Notes under the pieces: generated by a model
Seen by the model: only the letters and a program-made list of their open reading frames with translations
The model's database searches: none
Told to the model about the DNA's origin: nothing
Shown: piece after piece, positions 1 to 5,675 of the stretch
Layout of the letters: every line of letters starts with the position of its first letter
How positions within the stretch are numbered: the stretch's first letter is position 1
Made by a program: the position numbers and the translations under genes
From: Caryophanales bacterium UBA3375
GTDB taxonomy: Bacteria; Bacillota_I; Bacilli_A; UBA3375
Length of the DNA: 9,769 bases
Assembly (NCBI GenBank): GCA_002359095.1
Contig: DEQD01000025.1
Coordinates: forward strand, 1-9,769
Direction: 5' to 3'

Positions 1-52
1 CTCGATCACGCCTGAGGTAGTACATTTGTGCGAGATAAGGTCGATGCCAATT
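1..52 (+). rRNA. rrf: 5S ribosomal RNA, 3' portion (partial)
   Basis: This is the tail of a 5S rRNA cut by the left edge of the window. The run GGTAGT (15-20), a short helix GTAC/GTGC around an ATTT loop (19-30), then GCGAGATAAGG (29-39) and TCGATGCCAA (41-50) match the helix IV, loop E and helix V/I order of bacterial 5S rRNA, whose usual 3' end reads GAGAGTAGG followed by a GCC-containing end. An intrinsic terminator follows within a few bases, as expected for the last gene of an rRNA operon. The exact 3' end is estimated because the pairing 5' strand is outside the window. RNase P RNA and tmRNA ends were considered and fit less well. Confidence 0.72.
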
Positions 53-56
53 GATT

Positions 57-78
57 GCCTACGGATGTAGGCTTTTTT
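57..78 (+). terminator. Intrinsic terminator of the rRNA operon
   Basis: A perfect 6-bp GC-containing stem GCCTAC/GTAGGC (57-62 with 67-72) closes a GGAT loop and is followed directly by six T (73-78). It sits just after the 5S 3' end. Only 17 nt separate it from the lemA remnant start codon, which leaves no room for a separate promoter for that remnant. Confidence 0.87.
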
Positions 79-95
79 AATAGAAAAAGGTTTTT

Positions 96-278
96 ATGTA
101 CTTAACAATCGGAATAATTGTAGCAGTAATTATATTAATAGTTATCTTTGTTATTAGTAGTTATAATAAAATTAATCGTGCTAACTTGATGGTAGAAAAT
201 CAATGGTCGCAAATCGATACAGAAATTGAAAAACGTTTTAGTTTGATACCTAATTTAGTTAACACAGTTAAAAAATGA
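96..278 (+). pseudogene. lemA: lemA, 5' fragment (truncated LemA-family membrane protein)
   Basis: This 60-codon frame encodes the N-terminus of a LemA protein: a membrane helix (about residues 4-22), then the family's conserved stretch with SYNKINRANLMVENQWSQID and FSLIPNLVNTVK. LemA proteins are usually about 180-190 residues, so two thirds are missing. The frame reaches TGA right after TVKK, where family members continue with a GYA-type sequence. A ribosome-binding site (AAAAGG, 85-90) lies 5 nt before the ATG. What follows is not LemA but the end of a DUF2207 gene, a common partner of lemA, which suggests one deletion removed the 3' part of lemA and the 5' part of its neighbour. Reading TGA as Trp does not restore LemA sequence. 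A single extra A in the A6 run at 270-275 would fuse this frame to the next one. Function is presumably lost, though a short membrane peptide could still be made. Confidence 0.75.
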
Positions 279-909
279 AGAATTATATTATTGTACCAAG
301 AAGCTATAAACTTAACAGTGGAAGTACAATTAATACCATTTTCTCATCAATTGGAATAATTTTTATGACTGTCTTTTGGTTTTTCCTAGCATACTTCTTA
401 TTAGTAGATCTATTAGGGTTCTTCATGCCTTTAATCTGGTTACCATTAATTATCTTATTTACTTTTATTTTCAGTTATTTAGTTTATATACTAAAAAAGG
501 AAGACAAGAGTTTATTAAATGGATGGCGTTTAAACATTATTTAGAAGAATATACTTTTATAAAAGACAAATCAATTGATTCAATTAGTGCATGGCGAGAA
601 TATTTATTATATGCAATTGCTCTAAAAGTTAATAAAGATGTTATTAGGGCGTTAGGAACAGTTTACCAAGAATTAGATACTTCTCAATTTAATGATCAAG
701 AAGTTAATGATTATGCTAACTGTGTTTATTATTTTGATTATAGTTTAGGTAATTATGCAAAAGATTTAGATTCAAATCCATTAGTGTATAGCACATCATC
801 TGGAGTTGCTAGCAGTAGTAGTGGAGGTTCATCATTTGGAGGATCAGGGTTTAGTTCATCTGGTGGAGGTGGATTTGGTTCATCTGGTGGTGGAGTAGGT
901 TCTTGGTAA
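275..909 (+). pseudogene. DUF2207-family membrane protein, 3' fragment with an internal frameshift
   Basis: The remnant covers the end of a DUF2207 (YciQ-like) membrane protein. It has two membrane helices close together (coded about 335-485), then the cytosolic block KGRQEFIKWMAFKHYLEEYT, and finally a Gly/Ser-rich tail ending in GGGVGSW, typical of this family. Full-length members are about 550-650 residues; the signal peptide and the extracytoplasmic domain are absent here. The helices are read in the frame starting at 275, but from about 493 onward the conserved sequence continues in the -1 frame to the TAA at 907-909. The switch falls on AAAAAAG (493-499), a slippery heptamer in the correct phase for -1 shifting. 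One missing A, programmed frameshifting or transcriptional slippage could all explain it. The ATG at 275 overlaps the lemA fragment stop. Decay after deletion is the simplest reading; the intact Gly-rich end argues that the event is recent. Confidence 0.74.
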
Positions 910-920
910 TTACTAAAATA

Positions 921-929
921 TGATATAAT
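921..929 (+). promoter_or_regulatory. Extended -10 promoter element for the mtnN operon
   Basis: TGATATAAT gives an extended -10 (TG, one base, then a perfect TATAAT at 924-929), 12 nt after the DUF2207 remnant stop. No good -35 is visible at 17-18 nt upstream, which is acceptable for an extended -10 promoter. The start point would be near 936, leaving a leader of about 90 nt before mtnN. No other promoter-sized gap exists between here and 9745. TATAAT occurs often by chance in DNA this AT-rich, so confidence is moderate. Confidence 0.5.
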
Positions 930-950
930 ATAGGTGTTAATATGATTATT

Positions 951-994
951 CCTAGTTATAACTATAATCATTATCATAGTGATAAAAACCTAGG
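951..994 (+). promoter_or_regulatory. Possible antiterminator hairpin in the mtnN leader
   Basis: CCTAG (951-955), TTAT (956-959) and ACTAT (961-965) can pair with CTAGG (990-994), ATAA (982-985) and ATAGT (976-980). This gives a 14-bp stem with one A/G mismatch, a 4-nt bulge and a 10-nt loop. It uses bases 989-993, which also form the left arm of the terminator at 984-1007, so the two folds exclude each other. No known riboswitch class is recognisable in so short a leader. The alternative is a simple terminator with a fortuitous upstream repeat. Confidence 0.38.
962..976 (+). promoter_or_regulatory. Fur/PerR-like operator dyad
   Basis: CTATAATCATTATCA matches the 7-1-7 Fur consensus TGATAATnATTATCA at 12 of 14 defined positions and the PerR consensus TTATAATnATTATAA also at 12 of 14. 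The left half is PerR-like and the right half Fur-like. It lies about 25-40 nt downstream of the predicted transcription start, where a bound repressor would block elongation or initiation. The downstream operon carries an iron-chelate type importer, which fits Fur control. The core ATAATnATTAT is AT-only and can arise by chance in this genome. Confidence 0.35.
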
Positions 995-1007
995 GAACTA
1001 GGTTTTT
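984..1007 (+). terminator. Intrinsic terminator/attenuator before mtnN
   Basis: CCTAG/CTAGG (989-993 with 998-1002) closes a GGAA loop of GNRA type. It is flanked by A5 and T5 tracts (984-988, 1003-1007) that extend the stem and supply the U tract, and it could act in both directions. It ends the lemA/DUF2207 debris. Because the only promoter candidate for mtnN lies upstream, at 921-929, it probably also attenuates the mtnN operon. Confidence 0.83.
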
Positions 1008-1025
1008 ATTATTAAAAGGAGCATT

Positions 1026-1718
1026 ATGAAGGTAGCAATTATTAGTGCAATGATTGAAGAAATTCAACCAATCATTGATCAATTTGAATTATCTATTATT
1101 GATAACATTAATAATCAAGATATCTATTATTATCAACATCAAGATTTAGAAGTATATATATTTAATTCAGGGATTGGTAAAACCAATGCAACTATAACAA
1201 CTACTTTATCAATAACTAAATATAATTTTGATTTTATTATTAATATTGGTACAAGTGGAGGAATAAATAAAAACGTAATGATTAATGATGTTGTAATTGC
1301 TAATAAACTTGCTTACTGGGATGTAGATGCTACTGCTTTTAATTACGAAATAGGTCAAGTACCACAAGAAAATAAATATGAAATAATAGATAATACTGAG
1401 TTTTTAAAATGGATTGCTCCACTTAATTTTAAATACCATCAAGGACTAGTTTTAACAGGTGATAGTTTTATTGATGCAAATAGTTTTAAACGTATTGAGA
1501 TAGAAGCTTTTGATGATCCATTATGTGTGGAAATGGAGTCAATGGCAATAGTATATACAGCCCATAGATTAAACACTAAAATCTATGTACTTAGAACTAT
1601 CTCTGATAATGCTTATTATGATAGTAATGTTGAGTTTAACACATACTTAAATGAAGTATGTGTTAAATATCAAAACTTATTTCAACATTTAATTGATAAT
1701 TATGAACAACTTAAATAA
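1026..1718 (+). CDS. mtnN: 5'-methylthioadenosine/S-adenosylhomocysteine nucleosidase
   Basis: This cytosolic enzyme cleaves methylthioadenosine and S-adenosylhomocysteine to adenine plus the thioribose or ribosyl-homocysteine, recycling by-products of SAM use. The 230 residues equal the family's usual size. Visible landmarks are the N-terminal MKVAIISAMIEE with the catalytic-base Glu12, the ribose/phosphate-loop segment GIGKTNA (49-55), NIGTSGG (73-79), the purine-site CVEMES (167-172, Met170-Glu171) and RTISD (190-194) with the catalytic Asp194. The Glu/Met-Glu/Asp set agrees with the E. coli enzyme. The start is supported by AAAGGAG (1015-1021) 4 nt before the ATG. It is the first gene of the long operon and sits behind a probable attenuator and Fur/PerR-like dyad. 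Its 3' end overlaps xerD by 17 nt. Its coding sequence contains a perfect 14-bp inverted repeat at 1635-1667. Confidence 0.95.
   Translation: MKVAIISAMIEEIQPIIDQFELSIIDNINNQDIYYYQHQDLEVYIFNSGIGKTNATITTTLSITKYNFDFIINIGTSGGINKNVMINDVVIANKLAYWDVDATAFNYEIGQVPQENKYEIIDNTEFLKWIAPLNFKYHQGLVLTGDSFIDANSFKRIEIEAFDDPLCVEMESMAIVYTAHRLNTKIYVLRTISDNAYYDSNVEFNTYLNEVCVKYQNLFQHLIDNYEQLK
1635..1667 (+). repeat. Intragenic perfect inverted repeat in mtnN
   Basis: The arm TTTAACACATACTT (1635-1648) is exactly complementary to 1654-1667, with a 5-nt loop AAATG. It lies in the mtnN coding sequence about 35 nt before the xerD start. There is no T tract after it, so it is not an intrinsic terminator. It could shield the 3' end of the mtnN message or hide the weak xerD initiation region. 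Confidence 0.85.
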
Positions 1719-2598
1719 TAAGTATTTAGAAGAGTATTATCAGTATTTATTAATTGAAAAGAATTACTCTAAAAATACGATTGAATCTTATTTTAGAGAT
1801 ATTAATCAATTTATCGAAGTAAATGATGATATTGATTTAATTAAGGTTGATCGTAACCAAATCGATAATTATTTAATGTGGTTAAGAAGTAATTTTTCTA
1901 ATAACACAGTTCTTAGAAAAATTAGTAGTTTAAATAACTTATATAAATATTTACTGGCAACAGAAGTAATTAGTAAAAATTACTTTCAAGAAGTAAAACT
2001 TAGTAAGAAAAAAGTTGAACTACCTAAATATTTAACTCAAGAAGAAATTAATTTATTTTTAAATTCAATTGAATTAAATAACCATCTTGATTATCGAAAT
2101 AAAGCAATGTTTGAACTTATTTATGCTACTGGAATGCGTATTAGTGAACTAATTAATGTTAAAATTACAGATTTAAATATTAATGAATCATTAATTAGAA
2201 TTATAGGTAAAGGGGATGTTGAAAGAATTGTACCAATTAATCAAACGGCAATGAAGTATGTAATTGATTATATTGAGCATCATCGTCTTTATTTAAACAA
2301 AGAAAATGAAGATTATTTATTTTTAAATAACTCAGGTAAAAAGTTATCAAGACAAGGTTTTTATAAAATCTTAAAACAGTTAGCAATTAAAGTTGGAATA
2401 GAAGACATTTCTCCGCATAAGTTTAGACATAGTATAGCAACACACATGTTAAATAATGGAGCTAATTTAAAAATTGTCCAAGAAATGTTAGGACATAAAA
2501 ATATTAGTACTACAGAAATATATACTCATGTTAGTAAAGAAAAACTAATTAATGACTATAATAAATACCATATTTTTGGAGATGATACTAAGGAGTAA
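1702..2598 (+). CDS. xerD: Tyrosine site-specific recombinase XerD
   Basis: XerD works with XerC at the chromosomal dif site to resolve chromosome dimers, normally activated by FtsK. From the ATG at 1702 the protein has 298 residues, the usual size. The N-terminal SAM-like core-binding domain spans about 1-90 and the catalytic domain about 105-290. The full catalytic set is present: Arg146 (ATGMRISEL), Lys170 (GKGD), His239 and Arg242 (HKFRH), His265 (LGHKN) and the nucleophile Tyr274 (IYTHVS). The end, THVSKEKLINDY, resembles B. subtilis XerD/RipX more than XerC, and ripX is likewise next to the phosphopentomutase gene there. I chose ATG 1702 over the in-frame TTG at 1693 because it gives the standard N-terminus; neither has a clear ribosome-binding site, so translation is probably coupled to mtnN. 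It is not associated with a visible integron or phage, so a housekeeping role is likely. Confidence 0.9.
   Translation: MNNLNNKYLEEYYQYLLIEKNYSKNTIESYFRDINQFIEVNDDIDLIKVDRNQIDNYLMWLRSNFSNNTVLRKISSLNNLYKYLLATEVISKNYFQEVKLSKKKVELPKYLTQEEINLFLNSIELNNHLDYRNKAMFELIYATGMRISELINVKITDLNINESLIRIIGKGDVERIVPINQTAMKYVIDYIEHHRLYLNKENEDYLFLNNSGKKLSRQGFYKILKQLAIKVGIEDISPHKFRHSIATHMLNNGANLKIVQEMLGHKNISTTEIYTHVSKEKLINDYNKYHIFGDDTKE
2590..2595 (+). promoter_or_regulatory. Ribosome-binding site that fixes the TTG start of deoB
   Basis: AAGGAG lies 5 nt before TTG 2601, at the end of xerD. The TTG begins KKYNRIITIVLDSVGIG, the expected start of phosphopentomutase, and no in-frame ATG is available nearby. This supports a genuine TTG initiation codon. 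Confidence 0.85.
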
Positions 2599-2600
2599 AA

Positions 2601-3779
2601 TTGAAAAAGTATAATCGTATTATTACAATAGTTTTAGATTCAGTAGGAATAGGACAAGCACCTGATTGTTTAGATTTTGGCGATGATGGAGTAAATACCT
2701 TAGGTAATATTTCTCAAACTGTTGGTTTAGATTTACCTAATTTAGCTAAATTAGGATTAGGTAATATTAGTTATATTAAAACAGTAAAACCATATAATAA
2801 ACCTTTAGCTAACTATACTAGAATGCAAGAAGTAGCTAATGGTAAAGATACTATGACAGGACACTGGGAAATGATGGGTGTTACATTATATGATGGATTT
2901 AAACAATATATTGATAATGGATTCCCTCAAGAATTACTTGATGAATTTAGTAAACAAACAGGGTATCAAGTATTAGCTAATAAAGAAGCAAATGGAATGC
3001 AAGTAATAGATGAGTTTTATGATGAGCATATAAAAACGGGTCAACCGATTTTATATACATCTGTAGATTCAACATTCCAATTAGCTGCTCATGAAGATGT
3101 TATTAGTGTAGAAGATTTATATAAAGCTTGTGAAGTAGCAAGAGAGATAACAAAAGATCCTAAGTATAATGTAGCTAGAGTTATTGCTCGTCCTTTTATT
3201 GGTGAAAAAGGAAATATAACACGAACTAGTAATCGTCATGATTATGCACTAAACCCATTTGAAACAACAGTAATGGAAAAACTAGTTAATAAAGGTTTAG
3301 CATCAGTGGCTATTGGAAAAATTAGTGATATCTTTAATGGTGTAGGAGTATCAACTAGTATTAAAACTAAAAACAATATGGATGGTGTTGATAAAACTAT
3401 TGAAGAATTAAATAAGGATTATAGTGGTTTTATTTTTACAAACCTAGTAGAATTTGATTCAGTATATGGACATCCACGTGATGTAGAAGGTTATAAAAAA
3501 GCTTTAGAAGAATTTGATAATAGAGTACCTGAAATACTTGATAATTTAAAAGAAGATGATTTATTAATTATTACAGCAGATCATGGTAATGATCCTACTT
3601 ATAAAGGTAATGATCATACTCGTGAGTATGTACCTTTATTAGTATATGCTAAAGATTTAGTTGGTAATCATCAATTACCACTAAGAACTACATTTGAAGA
3701 TTTAGGTGAAACTATTTGTGATAACTTTGATCTAGAATCTACAAAACATGGTAAATCATTTTTAGAGGAGTTAAGATAA
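2601..3779 (+). CDS. deoB: Phosphopentomutase
   Basis: DeoB interconverts (deoxy)ribose 1-phosphate and 5-phosphate, linking nucleoside breakdown to the pentose phosphate pathway in the cytosol. It is an alkaline-phosphatase superfamily metalloenzyme needing Mn2+. The 392 residues match the family length. The metal ligands fall where they do in the Bacillus cereus enzyme: Asp13 (VLDSVGIG), Asp286 and His291 (EFDSVYGH), Asp327-His328 (ITADHGND) and His339 (NDHTREYVPL). The phospho-Thr motif KDTMTGHWE is at 82-90, and the cap-domain sequences YTSVDS and TRTSNRHDYALNPF are conserved. Translation begins at TTG with a strong AAGGAG. It lies 2 nt after xerD and overlaps gpsA by 1 nt (TAATG). In this operon it could use ribose phosphate released from nucleosides. 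Inverted repeats at 2736-2755, 3601-3639 and 3657-3684 lie inside the gene. Confidence 0.97.
   Translation: MKKYNRIITIVLDSVGIGQAPDCLDFGDDGVNTLGNISQTVGLDLPNLAKLGLGNISYIKTVKPYNKPLANYTRMQEVANGKDTMTGHWEMMGVTLYDGFKQYIDNGFPQELLDEFSKQTGYQVLANKEANGMQVIDEFYDEHIKTGQPILYTSVDSTFQLAAHEDVISVEDLYKACEVAREITKDPKYNVARVIARPFIGEKGNITRTSNRHDYALNPFETTVMEKLVNKGLASVAIGKISDIFNGVGVSTSIKTKNNMDGVDKTIEELNKDYSGFIFTNLVEFDSVYGHPRDVEGYKKALEEFDNRVPEILDNLKEDDLLIITADHGNDPTYKGNDHTREYVPLLVYAKDLVGNHQLPLRTTFEDLGETICDNFDLESTKHGKSFLEELR
2736..2755 (+). repeat. 20-bp perfect palindrome in deoB
   Basis: CCTAATTTAG is followed immediately by its exact reverse complement, giving a 20-bp palindrome with no spacer, over codons for NLAKLG. 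As a hairpin it would have an 8-bp stem with an AGCT loop. A dyad this size could arise by chance once in a window like this, so by itself it is weak evidence. Confidence 0.8.
3601..3639 (+). repeat. Nested inverted repeat over the deoB metal-site codons
   Basis: ATAAAGGTA (3601-3609) pairs perfectly with 3631-3639, and inside it CATACTC (3615-3621) pairs perfectly with GAGTATG (3624-3630). A 5-nt bulge (3610-3614) sits on the left side only. About 14-16 bp can form in a 39-nt span that encodes the conserved NDHTREYVPL metal-site segment. A second hairpin follows at 3657-3684 (TGGTAAT/ATTACCA plus TTAG/CTAA with a 1-nt bulge and 5-nt loop). Confidence 0.75.
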
Positions 3780-4762
3780 TGAAAGTAAGTATATTAGGTG
3801 GAGGATCTTTTGGTAGTGCATTAGCTCAAGTGTTATTTGATAATGGTAATGATATTAATGTTTGGTGTCATGATCAAGAAAGTGTAGAGAAATTTTTATC
3901 TAATGATAATACATATATTGATGAAGATATTAAAAAACAAATTAATGTAACTACTGATATTAGTTGTGTTAAAGATACTAAATTTGTGGTAATTGTAGTA
4001 CCAATGTTTGCTTTAAGAACTAGTATTAAGTTAGCTAAAGAATATCTAAATGATGATAGTATTTTAGTTTTATGTTCTAAAGGATTAGAACAATCAACGT
4101 TAAAAACAGGACATGATGTAATTGAAGAAGAAGTGCCTAATGTATATTTTTCTATTTTATCAGGACCAACTCATGCTGAAGAAGTAGCACAACGTATGTT
4201 TACAAGTATTGTTGCTACTAGTGAAGATATTAATATAGCAATAAAAGTACAACATTTGTTTAACAATAAATACTTTAGAGTTTATGTAAATACTGATATT
4301 AAAGGTGTTGAATTAGCAGGTGCTGTTAAAAACATCTTAGCTATAGCTGCAGGTTATTGTGATGCTAGTGATAAATTTGGTGATAATACTAAAGCCATGA
4401 TGATGACTAGAGGACTTAGAGAATTAAAAATATTAACTAAAATGTGTGGAGGAACTAGTGAAACAGTATATGGTTTAACAGGTGTTGGAGATTTAATGGT
4501 AACTGCCTTCTCTAAACATTCAAGAAACCGTAAGTTTGGAGAATTACTAGGTAAAGGATTAAGTGTAGAAGAAGCTAAACGTGAAGTAGGAATGGTAGTA
4601 GAAGGATACTACTCACTTCAAGCTATTCATCAATTAATTGAAGAAAATAATTTAGATTTACCTGTAATTGAATTAATCTATAATGCTGTATATCATGAAG
4701 CAGATGTAGATGAATTATATAATATAGCAAGTAGTAGAAGTTTAAAACACGAAGGAGAGTAA
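3779..4762 (+). CDS. gpsA: NAD(P)-dependent glycerol-3-phosphate dehydrogenase
   Basis: GpsA reduces dihydroxyacetone phosphate to sn-glycerol 3-phosphate, the backbone for membrane phospholipids and lipoteichoic acid. The 327 residues fit the family. The Rossmann nucleotide-binding loop GGGSFGSA is at 7-14, and the VIVVPM strand that follows the nucleotide fold is at 71-76. The active site shows Lys101 (CSKG), SGPTHAEEVA (128-137), Lys184 (GAVKN), GLTGVGDLMVT (232-242) with Asp238, and SRNRKFG (248-254) with the substrate-phosphate Arg249-Asn250. GAGGAG (3765-3770) precedes the ATG by 8 nt, inside deoB. The stop of deoB and the start overlap as TAATG, so coupling is likely. Only 1 nt separates the end from the lipoprotein gene, so the importer genes depend on read-through from here unless a promoter lies within gpsA. 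Confidence 0.96.
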   Translation: MKVSILGGGSFGSALAQVLFDNGNDINVWCHDQESVEKFLSNDNTYIDEDIKKQINVTTDISCVKDTKFVVIVVPMFALRTSIKLAKEYLNDDSILVLCSKGLEQSTLKTGHDVIEEEVPNVYFSILSGPTHAEEVAQRMFTSIVATSEDINIAIKVQHLFNNKYFRVYVNTDIKGVELAGAVKNILAIAAGYCDASDKFGDNTKAMMMTRGLRELKILTKMCGGTSETVYGLTGVGDLMVTAFSKHSRNRKFGELLGKGLSVEEAKREVGMVVEGYYSLQAIHQLIEENNLDLPVIELIYNAVYHEADVDELYNIASSRSLKHEGE

Positions 4763-4763
4763 G

Positions 4764-5675
4764 ATGAAAAGGCTATTTTCAATATTATGTATGTGTTTAT
4801 TAGTATTAAGTGGATGTGGAAGTAAAAATATTACTAGTGGAGAAAATAGAACTATTAGTGATGTAAGAGGAGAAGTAAGTATTCCAATAATTCCAAAACG
4901 TGTTGTTGATTTAAGTGGTAATAGTGATATGTTAGCACTACTTGGATTTAATGTAGTAGGTACTGCTAATAGTGATGCTTATGATCAAACTAAATTACCA
5001 AGTTATTTAGATGGATATTTATCAGATGCTAAAATTTTAGGTTACAACATGAATGCGGATGTTAGTATTGAAGAAATTATAAATTTAAATCCTGATTTAA
5101 TCATTATTTCAACTATTCAAGATGCAAGTTATGAACAATTAAGTCAAGTGGCTCCAACAGTTGAAATTCAATTAGAACAAATTGATTGGAAAAAAGATTT
5201 TATTACTCTAGGTAGTATGTTAGGTAAAGAAGAAGTAGCTACGGAATGGTTGAAAAACTATGAAGAGTTAGCTCAAACTAAAGGACAAGCAATCAAAGAT
5301 ACTCATGGAGATCAAACATATTTAACACTACTTGCTAGTGGAGGACAATTATTTGTTCTACAAGAAGCAGGTATTGGTGGAGTTATGTATAATGACATGG
5401 GACTAAAACGTCCTGAAAATATGCCAGAACAAACAGGGATTGAATTACCAGTAATTAGTTATGAAGGTCTTAGTGAAATTAATCCTGATTATTTAATGGT
5501 TGTAGCAACAGATTCAGATAAACAAGCACTAGAAGCAAATAGTGTATATCAAAATATGGAAGCTGTAAAAAATGATAAAGTAACAATTCTTAATTCATCA
5601 CCATACTTTAATCAAGGATATAGTGTCGTAGGTAGGGAATTATTTGTAAACGAAGTAGGAGATTTAATTAAATAA
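4764..5675 (+). CDS. Iron-chelate type ABC transporter substrate-binding lipoprotein
   Basis: This is the surface receptor of the importer. The N-terminus is a lipoprotein signal: MKRLF, a hydrophobic stretch, then the lipobox LSGC with the acylated Cys18, giving a mature protein of about 286 residues anchored in the outer face of the membrane. The rest has the two-lobe PeriplasmicBP class III layout of FeuA/FhuD/BtuF: RVVDLSGNSDMLALLGFNVVG (44-64), the SIEEIINLNPDLIII strand (about 101-115), DWKKDF after the hinge region, a linking helix, and a C-terminal lobe with ISYEGLSEINPDYLMVVA. The segment order and spacing look closest to FeuA-like siderophore receptors, but the ligand cannot be read from sequence; haem or cobalamin remain possible. 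GAAGGAG (4751-4757) lies 6 nt before the ATG. It is followed, with 1-nt overlap, by its permease genes. Confidence 0.92.
   Translation: MKRLFSILCMCLLVLSGCGSKNITSGENRTISDVRGEVSIPIIPKRVVDLSGNSDMLALLGFNVVGTANSDAYDQTKLPSYLDGYLSDAKILGYNMNADVSIEEIINLNPDLIIISTIQDASYEQLSQVAPTVEIQLEQIDWKKDFITLGSMLGKEEVATEWLKNYEELAQTKGQAIKDTHGDQTYLTLLASGGQLFVLQEAGIGGVMYNDMGLKRPENMPEQTGIELPVISYEGLSEINPDYLMVVATDSDKQALEANSVYQNMEAVKNDKVTILNSSPYFNQGYSVVGRELFVNEVGDLIK

Noticed and set aside
1..56. 3' end of RNase P RNA or tmRNA
   Set aside because: A CGCCTGAG resemblance to RNase P RNA is short; the loop E and helix order fit 5S rRNA better, and no CCA-type tmRNA end is present.
276..278. TGA at the end of the lemA fragment read as Trp (genetic code 4)
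   Set aside because: Translation past it does not continue LemA sequence, and intact genes use TGG for Trp.
753..977. Minus-strand frame encoding a Pro/Asp-rich peptide
   Set aside because: It is the complement of the Gly/Ser-rich DUF2207 tail; no ribosome-binding site or family resemblance.
936..1007. T-box, SAM or SAH riboswitch before mtnN
   Set aside because: The leader is only about 70 nt before the terminator ends and lacks the conserved core sequences of these classes.
1693..1701. TTG at 1693 as the xerD start
   Set aside because: It adds three residues with no ribosome-binding site; ATG 1702 gives the standard XerD N-terminus.
4679..4723. Internal promoter for the importer within the gpsA 3' end (TATAAT at 4679-4684 and 4718-4723)
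   Set aside because: TATAAT is common by chance in this composition; upstream -35 matches are weak (TTTACC at best) and no operator is seen.
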